Of a stretch of 64,000 bases of DNA, positions 15,193 through 24,163 are shown in pieces (positions within the stretch are counted from its first letter, which is position 1; each line of letters starts with the position of its first letter). The DNA lies in assembly GCF_038404745.2 (NCBI RefSeq), contig NZ_JAYKTT020000007.1, forward strand, positions 1-64,000, written 5' to 3'. The DNA comes from Chlorogloeopsis sp038404745 (GTDB lineage Bacteria > Cyanobacteriota > Cyanobacteriia > Cyanobacteriales > Nostocaceae). A program made the translations under genes and the position numbers. The notes below the pieces were generated by a model. That model was not told where the DNA came from. It did not search any database and saw only the letters and a program-made list of their open reading frames with translations.

Positions 15193-15980
15193 CAGACGTA
15201 ATTCCTTATGTTTCCAGATTGTTCATCTATCCCATCAAATCTCTGGATAGAGTTAGCGTTGAGCGTGTGACTGTTCTCAAAACTGGTGCGCTCAAGGGCG
15301 ATCGCGAGTTCGCTATCTTCGATGAATCAGGGCATTTCGTCAATGGCAAACGCAATCAGCGCGTTCATGCTTTGCGCTCTCAGTTCAATCTCGAAACCAA
15401 CATCATCTCTTTGTTTGTGCAAAGAACAAAGGATATAGCCACATTTCACATCGAAAAAGAACGCAAAGCACTGGAAAATTGGTTAGGTGAGTATTTTGGT
15501 TTTCCGGTGCAGATTAGGCAAAATCTCGACATGGGATTTCCAGATGATACTGTTGCATCAGGCCCCACCATAATTAGTACAGCGACACTAGAAACCATCG
15601 CTTCATGGTATCCCGGCATTGATGTGGAAGAGGTGCGTTTACGTTTCCGCGCTAATATTGAAATTTCTGGTGTGCCTGCTTTTTGGGAAGATCATCTGTT
15701 TGCAAAAGCAGAGCAGACTGTTGACTTCCAAATCGGAAACGTAAAATTCATGGGTGTAAATCCCTGTCAACGCTGCGTTGTCGTCACCCGCGACTCCCAA
15801 ACAGGAGAAGCTTACCCAAATTTTCAAAAAACCTTTGTCGTGAAACGGCAACAGACTTTACCTGAATGGGCAGAGCGATCGCGCTTCAATCACTTTTATC
15901 GCCTCGCAATCAACACACGCGTACCTGCTTCAGAGGAGGGGAAAGCGATCGCTATTGGTGATCAAGTCAAAATCCTGTAG
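15189..15980 (+). CDS. MOSC-domain protein (molybdenum-cofactor-type sulfurtransferase fold)
   Basis: 263 residues: an N-terminal MOSC beta-barrel domain (VSRLFIYPIKSLDRVSVERVTVLKTGALKGDREFAIFDESGHFVNGKRN) followed by the MOSC domain. The latter carries the Cys motif GVNPCQRCVVVTRDSQTGE seen in MOCOS C-terminal and mARC-like proteins, where a Cys binds Mo or carries sulfur. It should act on oxidised or N-hydroxylated compounds or on sulfur transfer to a molybdoenzyme; the substrate is not readable. It is coupled to the XRE-cupin gene. A MocA-like gene lies 0.5 kb downstream, which fits a molybdenum-related theme. Confidence 0.9.
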   Translation: MTDVIPYVSRLFIYPIKSLDRVSVERVTVLKTGALKGDREFAIFDESGHFVNGKRNQRVHALRSQFNLETNIISLFVQRTKDIATFHIEKERKALENWLGEYFGFPVQIRQNLDMGFPDDTVASGPTIISTATLETIASWYPGIDVEEVRLRFRANIEISGVPAFWEDHLFAKAEQTVDFQIGNVKFMGVNPCQRCVVVTRDSQTGEAYPNFQKTFVVKRQQTLPEWAERSRFNHFYRLAINTRVPASEEGKAIAIGDQVKIL

Positions 15981-16087
15981 CTACCATTGACATCTCCTCC
16001 TGTTGGAAACAAGGTAGGGGTTCTCACCCTCCTATACTATTTTTGACTTAACTAAGTACAGCTTTGCATTAATTCGTAGCTTTTTTA

Positions 16088-16127
16088 AACGCAGAGGTAC
16101 GCAGAGTTAGCGCGGAGGGGCGCAGAG
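16088..16127. repeat. CGCAGAG-type intergenic repeat
   Basis: ACGCAGAGG, ACGCAGAG and GCGCAGAG units in tandem. A related CTCTG-rich stretch occurs near 22330-22370. It occupies the gap between the MOSC gene and the decayed ABC ATPase. Confidence 0.45.
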
Positions 16128-16152
16128 CCTTTATGAATTTAAATAGACTTGA

Positions 16153-16500
16153 GTTTGGTTGTGCAAGAGTCGGAATTTGTCAGTATAGTTAGTGCTTCTG
16201 GGTGCGGCAGAAGTACGGTGCTGCGTATCATTCTGGGCTTGGGAGTATGAGTTCTGGTAGGATTGACTGGAGTTTAGCTCCGCAAGATCGAAAACTGGCT
16301 TTTGTCTTTCAAGATGCTACACTTATGCCTTGGGCAAATGTTAGGGAAAATGTCCGCTTACCCTTGAGTGAGTGGGAATGCCCAAGAAAGATTCTCTGAT
16401 GTTGGTGAAGCAGGCGATCGCACAAGTAGGATTGCAGGATTTTGAGCAAAGCTATTCCCGCGAGTTATCAGGCGGGATGAAAATGCGAGTATCAATCTGA
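16153..16500 (+). pseudogene. Decayed ABC-transporter ATPase (nitrate/taurine type)
   Basis: Three reading frames carry consecutive parts of an ABC ATPase. From about 16153 a frame reads SLVVQESEFVSIVSASGCGRST, a Walker A with G-to-S and K-to-R changes, then stops. A second frame (about 16250-16399) has LAFVFQDATLMPWANVRENVRLPL, the Q-loop segment typical of NitT/TauT ATPases. A third (16399-16500) has VKQAIAQVGLQDFEQSYSRELSGGMKMRVSI, the signature region, and then a stop. Walker B and the rest are missing. At least two frameshifts and a truncation make it non-functional. It lies between the MOSC and MocA-like genes. Confidence 0.8.
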
Positions 16501-16516
16501 TTTAGGAATTGGAAAA

Positions 16517-17164
16517 ATGACAATCACCGATCCACAAGTAGAAATTGCCAAACCAAATGTTGCTATTATTCTCTTAGCAGCAGGGGCGTCAACTCGGATG
16601 GGTGTACCTAAACAACTCCTAACTTACCAAGGACGTAGCTTACTTAACCGCGCTACTGAGAGTGCGATCGCCTCAGTTTGCAAGCCTGTAATAGTAGTTT
16701 TGGGAGCAAATTTCCAACAGATACGCGCTCAAGTCAACCAAACTAGTATTGAGGTGATTGAAAACGCGGAATGGGAATTGGGAATGAGTAGTTCCATCAA
16801 GAGCGGAATTGTATCGCTTTCCAAGTATTCTAACAGTATAGATGCAGCAATTATTGCTGTTTGCGATCAACCATTTCTTTCTCCTGAAATTATTAATAAC
16901 TTAGTTACAACATATTCTTCCACAGGAAAATCCATCATCGCTTCTCATTATGCTGAGACATTCGGTGTACCTGCTTTATTTAGCCACAAATTTTTTTCAG
17001 AACTAGCAGCCTTGAGAGAAACAGTTGGTGCCAAATATTTGATTGAGAAACACTTGAGCGAAGTGTTCTGTATTCCCTTTCCTTTAGGCGCAATTGATAT
17101 TGATACACCACAAGACTACGAGCAATTGCAGGAGCAGCATTGTACGGATCTGTTAGAAAAGTAA
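16517..17164 (+). CDS. MocA/MobA-like nucleotidyltransferase
   Basis: A 215-residue NTP-transferase of the MobA/MocA fold. It has the N-terminal nucleotide-binding motif ILLAAGASTRMGVPKQLLTYQGRSLL, a central VCDQPFLSPEIINNL with the metal-binding Asp, and a C-terminal AIDIDTPQDYEQL. This pattern fits molybdenum cofactor cytidylyltransferase (MocA) better than MobA because of LAAGxSxRMGxPKQLL, but other nucleotidyltransferases share it. With the upstream MOSC gene it suggests handling of a molybdenum cofactor for a dedicated enzyme, none of which is encoded in the window. The 16 bp before it hold only the end of the ABC pseudogene. Confidence 0.85.
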   Translation: MTITDPQVEIAKPNVAIILLAAGASTRMGVPKQLLTYQGRSLLNRATESAIASVCKPVIVVLGANFQQIRAQVNQTSIEVIENAEWELGMSSSIKSGIVSLSKYSNSIDAAIIAVCDQPFLSPEIINNLVTTYSSTGKSIIASHYAETFGVPALFSHKFFSELAALRETVGAKYLIEKHLSEVFCIPFPLGAIDIDTPQDYEQLQEQHCTDLLEK

Positions 17165-17189
17165 ATAATATTTTTGGCCATAAGAATCT

Positions 17190-17211
17190 ACTATAAGGTT
17201 ACTATAAGGTT
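17190..17211. repeat. Tandem 11-mer ACTATAAGGTT x2
   Basis: Two exact copies of ACTATAAGGTT in tandem in the 178-bp gap upstream of the carbonic anhydrase start. This could be a regulatory direct repeat or chance duplication. Confidence 0.35.
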
Positions 17212-17342
17212 TTATGATTAAGGAATTGTTTCTCAATTAACGTCTACTATATAAAAGCATAGAAGATAAATCCTCTGTACTGCTTAAATCTGCTTGCTCA
17301 GATTATACAAATTAAACCCACGACTATTTGTGGAAGTTGGTG

Positions 17343-18164
17343 ATGAAGAAATTAATTAAAGGTCTGCGTGAATTCAAAGCTAGCTACTTTTCAACGCATC
17401 AAGAACTGTTTGAGCAACTTTCTCACGGTCAAAAACCAAGGGTATTGTTTATTACCTGTTCTGATTCGCGTGTCGATCCAAATCTGATTACACAAGCCCA
17501 GATAGGTGAATTATTTGTCATCCGCAATGCTGGTAACATTATTCCGCCATTTGGAGCAACTAATGGTGGTGAGGGTGCCACAATTGAATATGCTGTTCAA
17601 GCTTTAGATATTCAGCAAATTATTATCTGCGGACACTCTCATTGTGGTGCAATGAAAGGGCTAATGAAGTTAAACCGTTTGCGAGAGGAAATGCCGCTCG
17701 TGCATGATTGGCTCAAATATGCAGAAGCAACCCGAAGACTGGTTCTAGATCACTACGGCCATTATCAAGGAGAAGAACTGCTAGAAATTATGATCGCCGA
17801 AAATGTACTGACGCAAATTGAAAATTTACGAACCTATCCAGTCATTCATTCTAAGCTGTATCAGGGACAACTTAGCATTTATGCTTGGATTTATCACATT
17901 GAGACAGGAGAAGTTTTAGCATACGATCCGCATCGGCACGCCTACGTCTTACCCCAAAGCCAGCTTTCAGAATTAGAAACAGATGAGAAACTGCTCAACC
18001 AGTTTCCAACTTGTGATGTAGCGATTCGTTCTGAGCAAACTCAGCAAAGCGAAATTGAACCTCCTCAGGAACTAACCATTTCTGCACATGAGCGATTTCC
18101 AATGACACGGCTTTCTCCAGAGCAGATAGAGCGAATTTATCGAGGATCTAATCAGGCAAATTGA
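17343..18164 (+). CDS. Beta-class carbonic anhydrase (CcaA/IcfA type)
   Basis: Interconverts CO2 and bicarbonate; beta-type CcaA works in carboxysomes of some cyanobacteria. Zinc ligands and the catalytic Asp-Arg pair are visible: FITCSDSRVDPNLI and IICGHSHCGAMKG (Cys, His, Cys). The N terminus MKKLIKGLREFKASYFSTHQELFEQLSHGQKP is that of CcaA/IcfA. The 273 residues include a C-terminal extension of about 70 residues beyond the catalytic core (ending MTRLSPEQIERIYRGSNQ), as in CcaA. The start is placed at ATG 17343; the TTG at 17328 would add five residues. No carboxysome genes are nearby. Confidence 0.9.
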   Translation: MKKLIKGLREFKASYFSTHQELFEQLSHGQKPRVLFITCSDSRVDPNLITQAQIGELFVIRNAGNIIPPFGATNGGEGATIEYAVQALDIQQIIICGHSHCGAMKGLMKLNRLREEMPLVHDWLKYAEATRRLVLDHYGHYQGEELLEIMIAENVLTQIENLRTYPVIHSKLYQGQLSIYAWIYHIETGEVLAYDPHRHAYVLPQSQLSELETDEKLLNQFPTCDVAIRSEQTQQSEIEPPQELTISAHERFPMTRLSPEQIERIYRGSNQAN

Positions 18165-18250
18165 GAGCTTAAATAGGGGATGTAAGTAAGACGTTTGAAT
18201 CGCCTCTACTAAATTGGCGATCGCATCATTTGCCAATGTGTTACGCGTTG

Positions 18251-18291
18251 ATTTCTCGTTCCATATTTTTCCTTTAGGAACGAGGAGAAAT
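18251..18291. terminator. Hairpin between carbonic anhydrase and GT39-like genes
   Basis: ATTTCTCGTTCC (18251-18262) pairs with GGAACGAGGAGAAAT (18277-18291) with one bulged base and a 14-nt T-rich loop. There is no T run after it. It lies in a gap with no gene. Confidence 0.4.
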
Positions 18292-18426
18292 GCAATTTCC
18301 TGTAATATCAGCTTAAGATACCAAAGCAACTCCTCCATCAAATTCAAGCGGCGATACAAAATGCACTTTATCTAGTTAATTCATCTAACTAGATGACTTT
18401 TAGACAACTTGTGGACAAACTTGATT

Positions 18427-20022
18427 ATGAGGCGTCTTGTACTCGCTCCCAGGTGGTTGCAGATTTTAGTGATTGTGGTGTTGGTGGTTGGTATATTTTT
18501 TCGCTTTGTAAATTTGAATGGCAAAGTTTACTCCCATAACGAAATTTATACTTCATTACGAATTGCTGGTTACACAGATGCACAAGTAAAACAGCAACTT
18601 TTTAATGGGCGGGTAATTTCTAAAGAAACTTTTGCTAAATTCCTGTATCTTAATCCTCAAAAAGGCTTCAACGACACGATTAAGACATTGGTTGAAGATG
18701 CTCCTCAGTATCCGCCAATGTATTACTTAATCGCTCGTTTTTGGGTGCAAATTTTTGGTAATTCAGTAACGGCAGTCAGAAGTTTATCTGCCATTATTAG
18801 CTTATTCGTCTTCCCTGGCATTTATTGGCTATGCCGAGAATTATTTAAAGTACCTTTGTCGCTACCTGGTATAGCGATCGCACTCATCGCTATCTCTCCT
18901 ATTCACCTCATCTATGCCCAGGAAGGACAAGCATACATTCTTTGGATTGTCAGTATTTTATTGTCCAGTGCTGCCCTACTGCGAGCTTTACGATTAGAAT
19001 CACCACGACAAATAGAAGAATCTCGCGTCTATAATTGGGGAATTTATACAGTTACTTTGGCTTTCAGTCTTTATACTTTTTTATTAAGTGGATTTGTAGC
19101 AGTCGCTCATGGTACTTATGTGATTGCAACTACAAAATTTTTTCGGAATCAGACAGCCAGAGCCTATCTACTATCTTCGGGTATCGCATTTTTACTATTT
19201 ACGCCTTGGTTTATAGTTGTCCTTGCTAATTTATTCCGATTCCAATCTTCCTCACAGCTAAGTAATTCTCTATCACCTATAACTTTAATTTTATCTTGGC
19301 TCATTCAAGTAAATCGTATTTTCTTTGATTTAAATTTTAATTTGAATAATCCATTTACCTATTTATTTACATTAATATTTTTAGCTATAACTGGATATGC
19401 CATTTATTTTATTTGGCGTACAACGCACGAGAAAACATCATTATTTATTATTAGCTTAATAGCTGTCCCAGTATTGCCTTTACTACTTCCAGCTTTCATC
19501 TTTGGAGGAATAAGTTCAATAGAACAAGCGTATTTAATACCTTCTTGTTTAGGAATTCAAATCAGCACTGCTTACCTGTTTTCTGTACAACTATATAATG
19601 GTCATTTATTACGAAGACAAATCTGGCAAATTATTTTGGTACTATTGATTAGTATGGGAGTAATATCTTTTACTGTTAGTTCTCAAACAGAGACTTGGTG
19701 GAGTAAATTTGTGAGCTATGGCAATCCACAAGTTGCCAAAATTATCAATCAATCTTCTCGCTCACTTTTGATTAGTGATGATTTTGAAAATAATTATGGA
19801 AATTTATTTTCTCTTAGCTATCTTGTTGAACCACAAGTTCGCTTTCAGTTAGTGAAAGATAAAAATATCCCCAAAATTCCTCAAAGTGTCAGCAATGTAT
19901 TTTTATTTAACCCTTCACCAAGTTTAAGAAAGAGAATAGAAAATAAATATAAGTTAAAGACTCAAATTGTTTACAAAGACAAGTATTCTTCACTTTGGAA
20001 ATTAATAAGAGTGAGAAGATAA
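18427..20022 (+). CDS. GT39-like membrane glycosyltransferase
   Basis: About 531 residues with some 10-12 hydrophobic segments. The first membrane span (LQILVIVVLVVGIFFRFVNL) is followed by an extracytoplasmic loop holding GKVYSHNEIYTSLRIAGYT, whose acidic residue fits the GT-C fold. APQYPPMYYLIARFWVQIFGNSVTAVRSLSAI is the characteristic 'HPPLYY...R' region of ArnT/PMT-type (GT39) transferases, with His replaced by Gln. The C-terminal 100 residues form a soluble domain. Such enzymes move a sugar from a lipid carrier onto an acceptor on the outer face of the inner membrane; donor and acceptor are unknown. ATG 18427 is used; TTG 18409 is possible. Confidence 0.75.
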   Translation: MRRLVLAPRWLQILVIVVLVVGIFFRFVNLNGKVYSHNEIYTSLRIAGYTDAQVKQQLFNGRVISKETFAKFLYLNPQKGFNDTIKTLVEDAPQYPPMYYLIARFWVQIFGNSVTAVRSLSAIISLFVFPGIYWLCRELFKVPLSLPGIAIALIAISPIHLIYAQEGQAYILWIVSILLSSAALLRALRLESPRQIEESRVYNWGIYTVTLAFSLYTFLLSGFVAVAHGTYVIATTKFFRNQTARAYLLSSGIAFLLFTPWFIVVLANLFRFQSSSQLSNSLSPITLILSWLIQVNRIFFDLNFNLNNPFTYLFTLIFLAITGYAIYFIWRTTHEKTSLFIISLIAVPVLPLLLPAFIFGGISSIEQAYLIPSCLGIQISTAYLFSVQLYNGHLLRRQIWQIILVLLISMGVISFTVSSQTETWWSKFVSYGNPQVAKIINQSSRSLLISDDFENNYGNLFSLSYLVEPQVRFQLVKDKNIPKIPQSVSNVFLFNPSPSLRKRIENKYKLKTQIVYKDKYSSLWKLIRVRR

Positions 20023-20326
20023 AAAATACAAAGCAATTCCTTCACAAATACGTTAAGAGACATAATTAAAACAATTTAGAAAAAATTGCAGAAACTTTCA
20101 TCTAATTCTCAGCTTAAATTAATTTTGAGAATACCTGCAAGATTTAAATTGGAATTATAGTTTAATACTGTTCAGTTAACGGTAGCTTTTATCCTAAAGA
20201 ATGCTACTATACATAAACCCCCTGTAGGCGGCTATTTGCAGTGTACTAAGCCTACTTTTGATAGGTTTTAACCTGTGGACTTATCACCAAGCGTATTAAA
20301 TAGCTTTCTTTTATTACTTAAAAATT
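20023..20326. other. Intergenic region with one hairpin
   Basis: No gene is seen. GTAGGC (20224-20229) and GCCTAC (20249-20254) could pair across a 19-nt loop, followed by TTTTGATAGG. This may be a terminator or part of the leader of the DM13 lipoprotein gene. Confidence 0.35.
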
Positions 20327-20794
20327 ATGCAACTCAAACATTTTATAATTCTTGGCATCGCTACTCTTTTAGTAGTAGGCTGTACAAAACAGGTAAGCTC
20401 TAATCAGACAAATCCTGAAACTACACCAGCAGTTGATGTAACTGCACAAAACACAACATCTGCTGCCAAATCTGGTGTGTTTAAATCCGCGGAAACACTA
20501 ACTCAGGGGATGATTAAATTTGTAACAGAAAAAGGACAGCGTTATCTAGAATTTGATCAGAATTTTAATACTAACCGAGGCCCTGACTTATTTGTTATTC
20601 TTTATCGAAATAGTACAGTGCCAGTATCTGGTATCAAAGAAAAAGATTACCTCAGAATTGCTCGTTTGCAAAAAACGAGTGCTACTCAGCGCTATGCTAT
20701 TCCTAGTAATGTGAAACTGGAGGACTTTAAATCGGTGGCAGTTTGGTGTCGTGCATTCAATGCTACTTTTGGATATGCACCTTATACCTTATAA
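20327..20794 (+). CDS. DM13-domain lipoprotein
   Basis: 155 residues with a lipoprotein signal (MQLKHFIILGIATLLVVGC, Cys at about residue 19) and a Thr/Ala/Gln-rich linker. A single DM13 domain then fills the rest: GVFKSAETLTQGMIKFVTEKGQRYLEFDQNFNTNRGPDLFVIL, AIPSNVKLEDFKSVAVWCRAFNATFGYAPY. DM13 domains have a conserved Cys (in VWCRAF here) proposed to take part in extracytoplasmic electron transfer. It should sit on the periplasmic face of a membrane. The histidine kinase gene starts about 45-80 bp downstream on the same strand, so co-expression is likely. Confidence 0.88.
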   Translation: MQLKHFIILGIATLLVVGCTKQVSSNQTNPETTPAVDVTAQNTTSAAKSGVFKSAETLTQGMIKFVTEKGQRYLEFDQNFNTNRGPDLFVILYRNSTVPVSGIKEKDYLRIARLQKTSATQRYAIPSNVKLEDFKSVAVWCRAFNATFGYAPYTL

Positions 20795-20840
20795 TTAGCT
20801 GGAATTTTTTCCTGTGCATCGGCATTGAGACAATTTACTT

Positions 20841-22298
20841 GTGCCGATCACATTACTCACTCTACCAAAGCTCATAGTGAATGAGATTACCAAAATTTGG
20901 AGGAAAATTGATGCCTGTTCGTTAAGATTACGCTTAACAGTTGGGATTGCTGTAGTTTCAGCTTTAGGTATTGGTAGCATTGCTATCTGGGCTAGCTGGG
21001 AAATGCAGAAAATCTTAATTAACAGTCACAAGCAAAATATAGAACATCTTGCCACAAGATTTCCGCGTGATGTGGAACTATATAGTGAAATGATGCCGCC
21101 AGAAACTGGTGTGCAAAAAGCAATTAATAATTTAACTTCTACAAATATTTTTTTGTGGGTAAAAAGTCCTGATCGCACAATTTTGGCGACATCAACAACT
21201 GCCGATAATTTATCTGACGCTAGACTAACTCAGTTAATGTCTTTAGCCGAGATGCCGCTTAATCCACAAATTCATCAAATTAACCAGCGCTACTTTATTT
21301 TGTGTGGCAACTCTTTACAAGTGCAAGGTAAGGATCTGGGGAATTTGTTTGTAGTTCAAGATATTACCCGCGAACAGGTAATGTTTTTGGCGATCACACG
21401 GAGTATGGGGATTGCCAGTTTGTTGATCATTGTAGTGATTTCGGGAGTGATCGCATTTTATGTTCAGCGTTCTTTACAGCCTCTACGCCAACTTAATCAG
21501 ATGACAGCTGTGATTTCTGCCCAAGATTTACCACAAACACAACTGCATCTAGATAATGCGCCTAAGGAGGTTAAAGAATTAGCTCAAACTTTCAACATGA
21601 TGCTATCTCGTCTTTCCCAATCTTGGGAGCAAGAGCGACAATTTGTGAGTAATGTTTCCCATGAGTTACGCACGCCGTTGACGATAGTACATGGCTACTT
21701 GCAAAGTGTTTTACGACGGCAGCATAACTTAACAGAAATGCAAAAAGAAGCCTTGGCAACTGCGGCATCGGAAACAGAACATACTATTCGCCTGCTACAA
21801 GATTTGCTGGATTTGGCACGAGCAGATAGCGGTTATTTACATTTTCACATTCAGCCGTGTATGCTGAATGACTTGGTAACCGAATTAGTGGGGATGGCAG
21901 AACAGTATAGTGAAAGAGTTATCAATATCGAAGCAAGCAATCTCATTCAAGTGAAAGCAGATCGCAACCGTCTCAAACAAGTACTATTAAATTTAATTGA
22001 TAACGCTGTTAAATATTCTGCACCTGATACACCAATTCTCATCAAGTTAAGCCAGCAGGGGCAAGAAGCAATAATTCAAGTCTGCGATCAAGGTGACGGC
22101 ATTCCTTTACAATACCAATCAAGGATTTTTGAGAGATTCTATCGCGTAGATGAATCTCGCAATCATGCTACTGGTGGCACTGGTTTGGGCTTGTCAATTG
22201 TCAAAACATTGGTAGAAGGAATGGGTGGGAGTGTATTAGTGCGATCGCGCTTGGGTGAAGGCAGCGTGTTTACAGTGACTTTACAGCTTCACTACTGA
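20841..22298 (+). CDS. Membrane sensor histidine kinase
   Basis: About 485 residues: a transmembrane segment near 35-52 (LTVGIAVVSALGIGSIAIWAS), a periplasmic sensor region of about 120 residues, a second span near 190-210 (ITRSMGIASLLIIVVISGVIAFYVQ), HAMP (SLQPLRQLNQMTAVISAQDL), then the kinase core. The core has H-box VSHELRTPLTIVHGY (about 272), N-box NLIDNAVKYS, G1 DQGDGIP, F-box ERFYRV and G2 GGTGLGLSIV. The start is GTG 20841; GTG 20877 is an alternative and would still keep the first span. No response regulator gene adjoins, so this is an orphan kinase in this window. It follows the DM13 lipoprotein gene, which may serve in sensing. Confidence 0.93.
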   Translation: MPITLLTLPKLIVNEITKIWRKIDACSLRLRLTVGIAVVSALGIGSIAIWASWEMQKILINSHKQNIEHLATRFPRDVELYSEMMPPETGVQKAINNLTSTNIFLWVKSPDRTILATSTTADNLSDARLTQLMSLAEMPLNPQIHQINQRYFILCGNSLQVQGKDLGNLFVVQDITREQVMFLAITRSMGIASLLIIVVISGVIAFYVQRSLQPLRQLNQMTAVISAQDLPQTQLHLDNAPKEVKELAQTFNMMLSRLSQSWEQERQFVSNVSHELRTPLTIVHGYLQSVLRRQHNLTEMQKEALATAASETEHTIRLLQDLLDLARADSGYLHFHIQPCMLNDLVTELVGMAEQYSERVINIEASNLIQVKADRNRLKQVLLNLIDNAVKYSAPDTPILIKLSQQGQEAIIQVCDQGDGIPLQYQSRIFERFYRVDESRNHATGGTGLGLSIVKTLVEGMGGSVLVRSRLGEGSVFTVTLQLHY

Positions 22299-22491
22299 GA
22301 ATAGGCCACATTCATACAGGTAATTTTCTCTTTTTTTTACCTCTGTTTTCCCTGTGCCTCTGTGGTTAATTATTTTATCTTTGAGATTTTAAAGATAAAA
22401 TGCTAATTCCTGGATGGCTGGCAAAAAGAAACAGTCTTTTACCTTCTGCCATCTGTCCTCTGACTTCTACTCTTGCCTTATACTAAATCTT

Positions 22492-23208
22492 ATGACTCTA
22501 ATTCTCACTAATGATGATGGTATCGACGCCCCAGGTATCAGGGCGCTAATGAAAGCTATTAATAATCTCAGCACTAGCAACCAGGAATTGGTACATGAGG
22601 GCTACCCAGTAATTATTGCTGCTCCCAAAGATCATTTATCAGGCTGTGCTCATCAAGTCACCACAACTAGCCCTATTTACGTTCACCGTCGCTCAGATTC
22701 GGAATATGCAATTGCAGGCACTCCCGCCGATTGTGTCAGAATCGCACTCACACATATTTGCGAGAATATTCAATTTGTAGTTTCAGGTATCAATGCGGGT
22801 GGCAACTTGGGAGTAGATGCTTACATCTCAGGTACTGTCGCTGCCGTGCGAGAAGCAGCCATGCATGGTATTCCAGGAATTGCAGTTTCTCACTATCGTA
22901 AAGGTAAGCTGAATGTTGATTGGGATGTGGCTGCACGCTGGACTAAAAATATTTTAGCTGACTTACTTAACCGTCCTTTAGAACCAGGAACTTTCTGGAA
23001 TGTGAATTTACCCCATCTACTACCAGGAGAACCCGATCCAGAAGTTGTGTTTTGCCAGCCTTGTACCAAACCATTACCCGTTAACTATCGGATTGAGGGT
23101 GATGAATTTTATTACGTTGGCGTTTATCAAGAGCGCGATCGCACTCCTGGCAGCGATGTTGATGTCTGTTTTGCAGGTAAAATTGCAGTCACTCAGTTAA
23201 GGGTTTAA
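22492..23208 (+). CDS. surE: 5'/3'-nucleotidase SurE
   Basis: Metal-dependent nucleoside monophosphate phosphatase. The metal-binding motif LILTNDDGIDAPG begins at the second residue from the chosen ATG (22492), which decides the start; the in-frame upstream ATG at 22414 would add 26 residues. Other signatures are VIIAAPKDHLSGCAHQVTT, GTPADCVRIAL, VVSGINAGGNLGVDAYISGTVAAVREAAMHGIPGIAVS. Length is 238 residues, as usual. It stands alone downstream of the histidine kinase gene, after a short CTCTG-rich repeat. Confidence 0.95.
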   Translation: MTLILTNDDGIDAPGIRALMKAINNLSTSNQELVHEGYPVIIAAPKDHLSGCAHQVTTTSPIYVHRRSDSEYAIAGTPADCVRIALTHICENIQFVVSGINAGGNLGVDAYISGTVAAVREAAMHGIPGIAVSHYRKGKLNVDWDVAARWTKNILADLLNRPLEPGTFWNVNLPHLLPGEPDPEVVFCQPCTKPLPVNYRIEGDEFYYVGVYQERDRTPGSDVDVCFAGKIAVTQLRV

Positions 23209-23325
23209 ATTAAGTAGCCTAGTTAGGCAATAGACTTCACGTGATCGCAAATGTGGACTGGGTTTAACCATACCAATATAAAATAGTCTTTGCCTTTTCA
23301 TAAAAAACTGCTGTAGTCAAATAAT

Positions 23326-23835
23326 ATGGAGTTAATAGAAACATTTACTACTCCTCGGCTGACGGCTGAACGTCTGCAATTGCAACATTTAAATGAACTT
23401 CATCGTATGCACCGGGATAAACAAGTTATGGCAACTTTAGGTGGTGTTCGCTCTGATGAAGAAACACGACTTTTTATTTTAAATAACTTGTATCATTGGC
23501 AGCTTTATGGATTCGGATTATGGGTGTTTCGGAATAAAGTTAATAATCAGTTTGTTGGCCGTGCCGGACTTCGTAATATCGACATAGAAGGTAAGAAAGA
23601 AGTAGAATTGGCTTATGCTTTAATGACTAAATTTTGGGGAAAAGGATTAGCTACCGAAATGGGCGAAAAAATCTTAAAAATTTGTTTTGAAGTGCTAAAT
23701 TTACAGGAAGTTATTTGCTTTACTCTCACAACTAATCTAGCCTCCCAAAGAGTTATGGAAAAGTTAGGATTTCAATATAATTCTGAGATTATCCGCGCAG
23801 ATTTACCGCATTTATTGTATCGTTTAACAGTTTAA
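23326..23835 (+). CDS. GNAT-family N-acetyltransferase (RimJ/RimL type)
   Basis: 169 residues. The RimJ/RimL-like opening is FTTPRLTAERLQLQHLNEL. The core strand VGRAGLRNIDIEGKKEVELAYALMTKFWGKGLATEMGEKIL holds the acetyl-CoA-binding WGKGLATE (consensus RxxGxA/G). The typical 'CFTLTTNLASQRVMEKLGFQY' segment near the end means the fold is complete. The substrate is unknown; members acetylate ribosomal proteins, antibiotics or other amines. It is a single gene in an AT-rich setting. Confidence 0.9.
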   Translation: MELIETFTTPRLTAERLQLQHLNELHRMHRDKQVMATLGGVRSDEETRLFILNNLYHWQLYGFGLWVFRNKVNNQFVGRAGLRNIDIEGKKEVELAYALMTKFWGKGLATEMGEKILKICFEVLNLQEVICFTLTTNLASQRVMEKLGFQYNSEIIRADLPHLLYRLTV

Positions 23836-24163
23836 TTTATTTCCTCTTATACTTCTAACTAAAATTTCTGCGGAAACTCAGCTGCTTTAAATTTGATGTT
23901 TAATGAGCAGTTGCTTTCAATATTAATAATTGCATACCTTTGTTTGGCGAAAAATCTGATATTAATTGCTAGATTTGAAACTGATAGACATCTAGTTTTT
24001 ATTCTAAAAAAGTATATTCTTATGACTGAATCAGTGTTTTGACATTGCAATTCAGAATTTTCTCAACTCCGTACTGTGCCTTCACAAGTTTCTCAAATTG
24101 TTTTCTTATAAATATAAGTGAAAGCTATTAGCATTCGGTAAAATAGCTTGGAGGCAAACTAAT
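23836..24163. other. Intergenic region without recognised feature
   Basis: AT-rich; no gene, strong hairpin or repeat was recognised. A GGAGG-like ribosome-binding site for the universal stress protein gene lies at about 24150. Confidence 0.5.

Noticed and set aside
23859..24050. 63-codon minus-strand frame in the GNAT-Usp gap
   Set aside because: Low complexity and rich in K, N, I and S with no start signal; AT-rich spacer.
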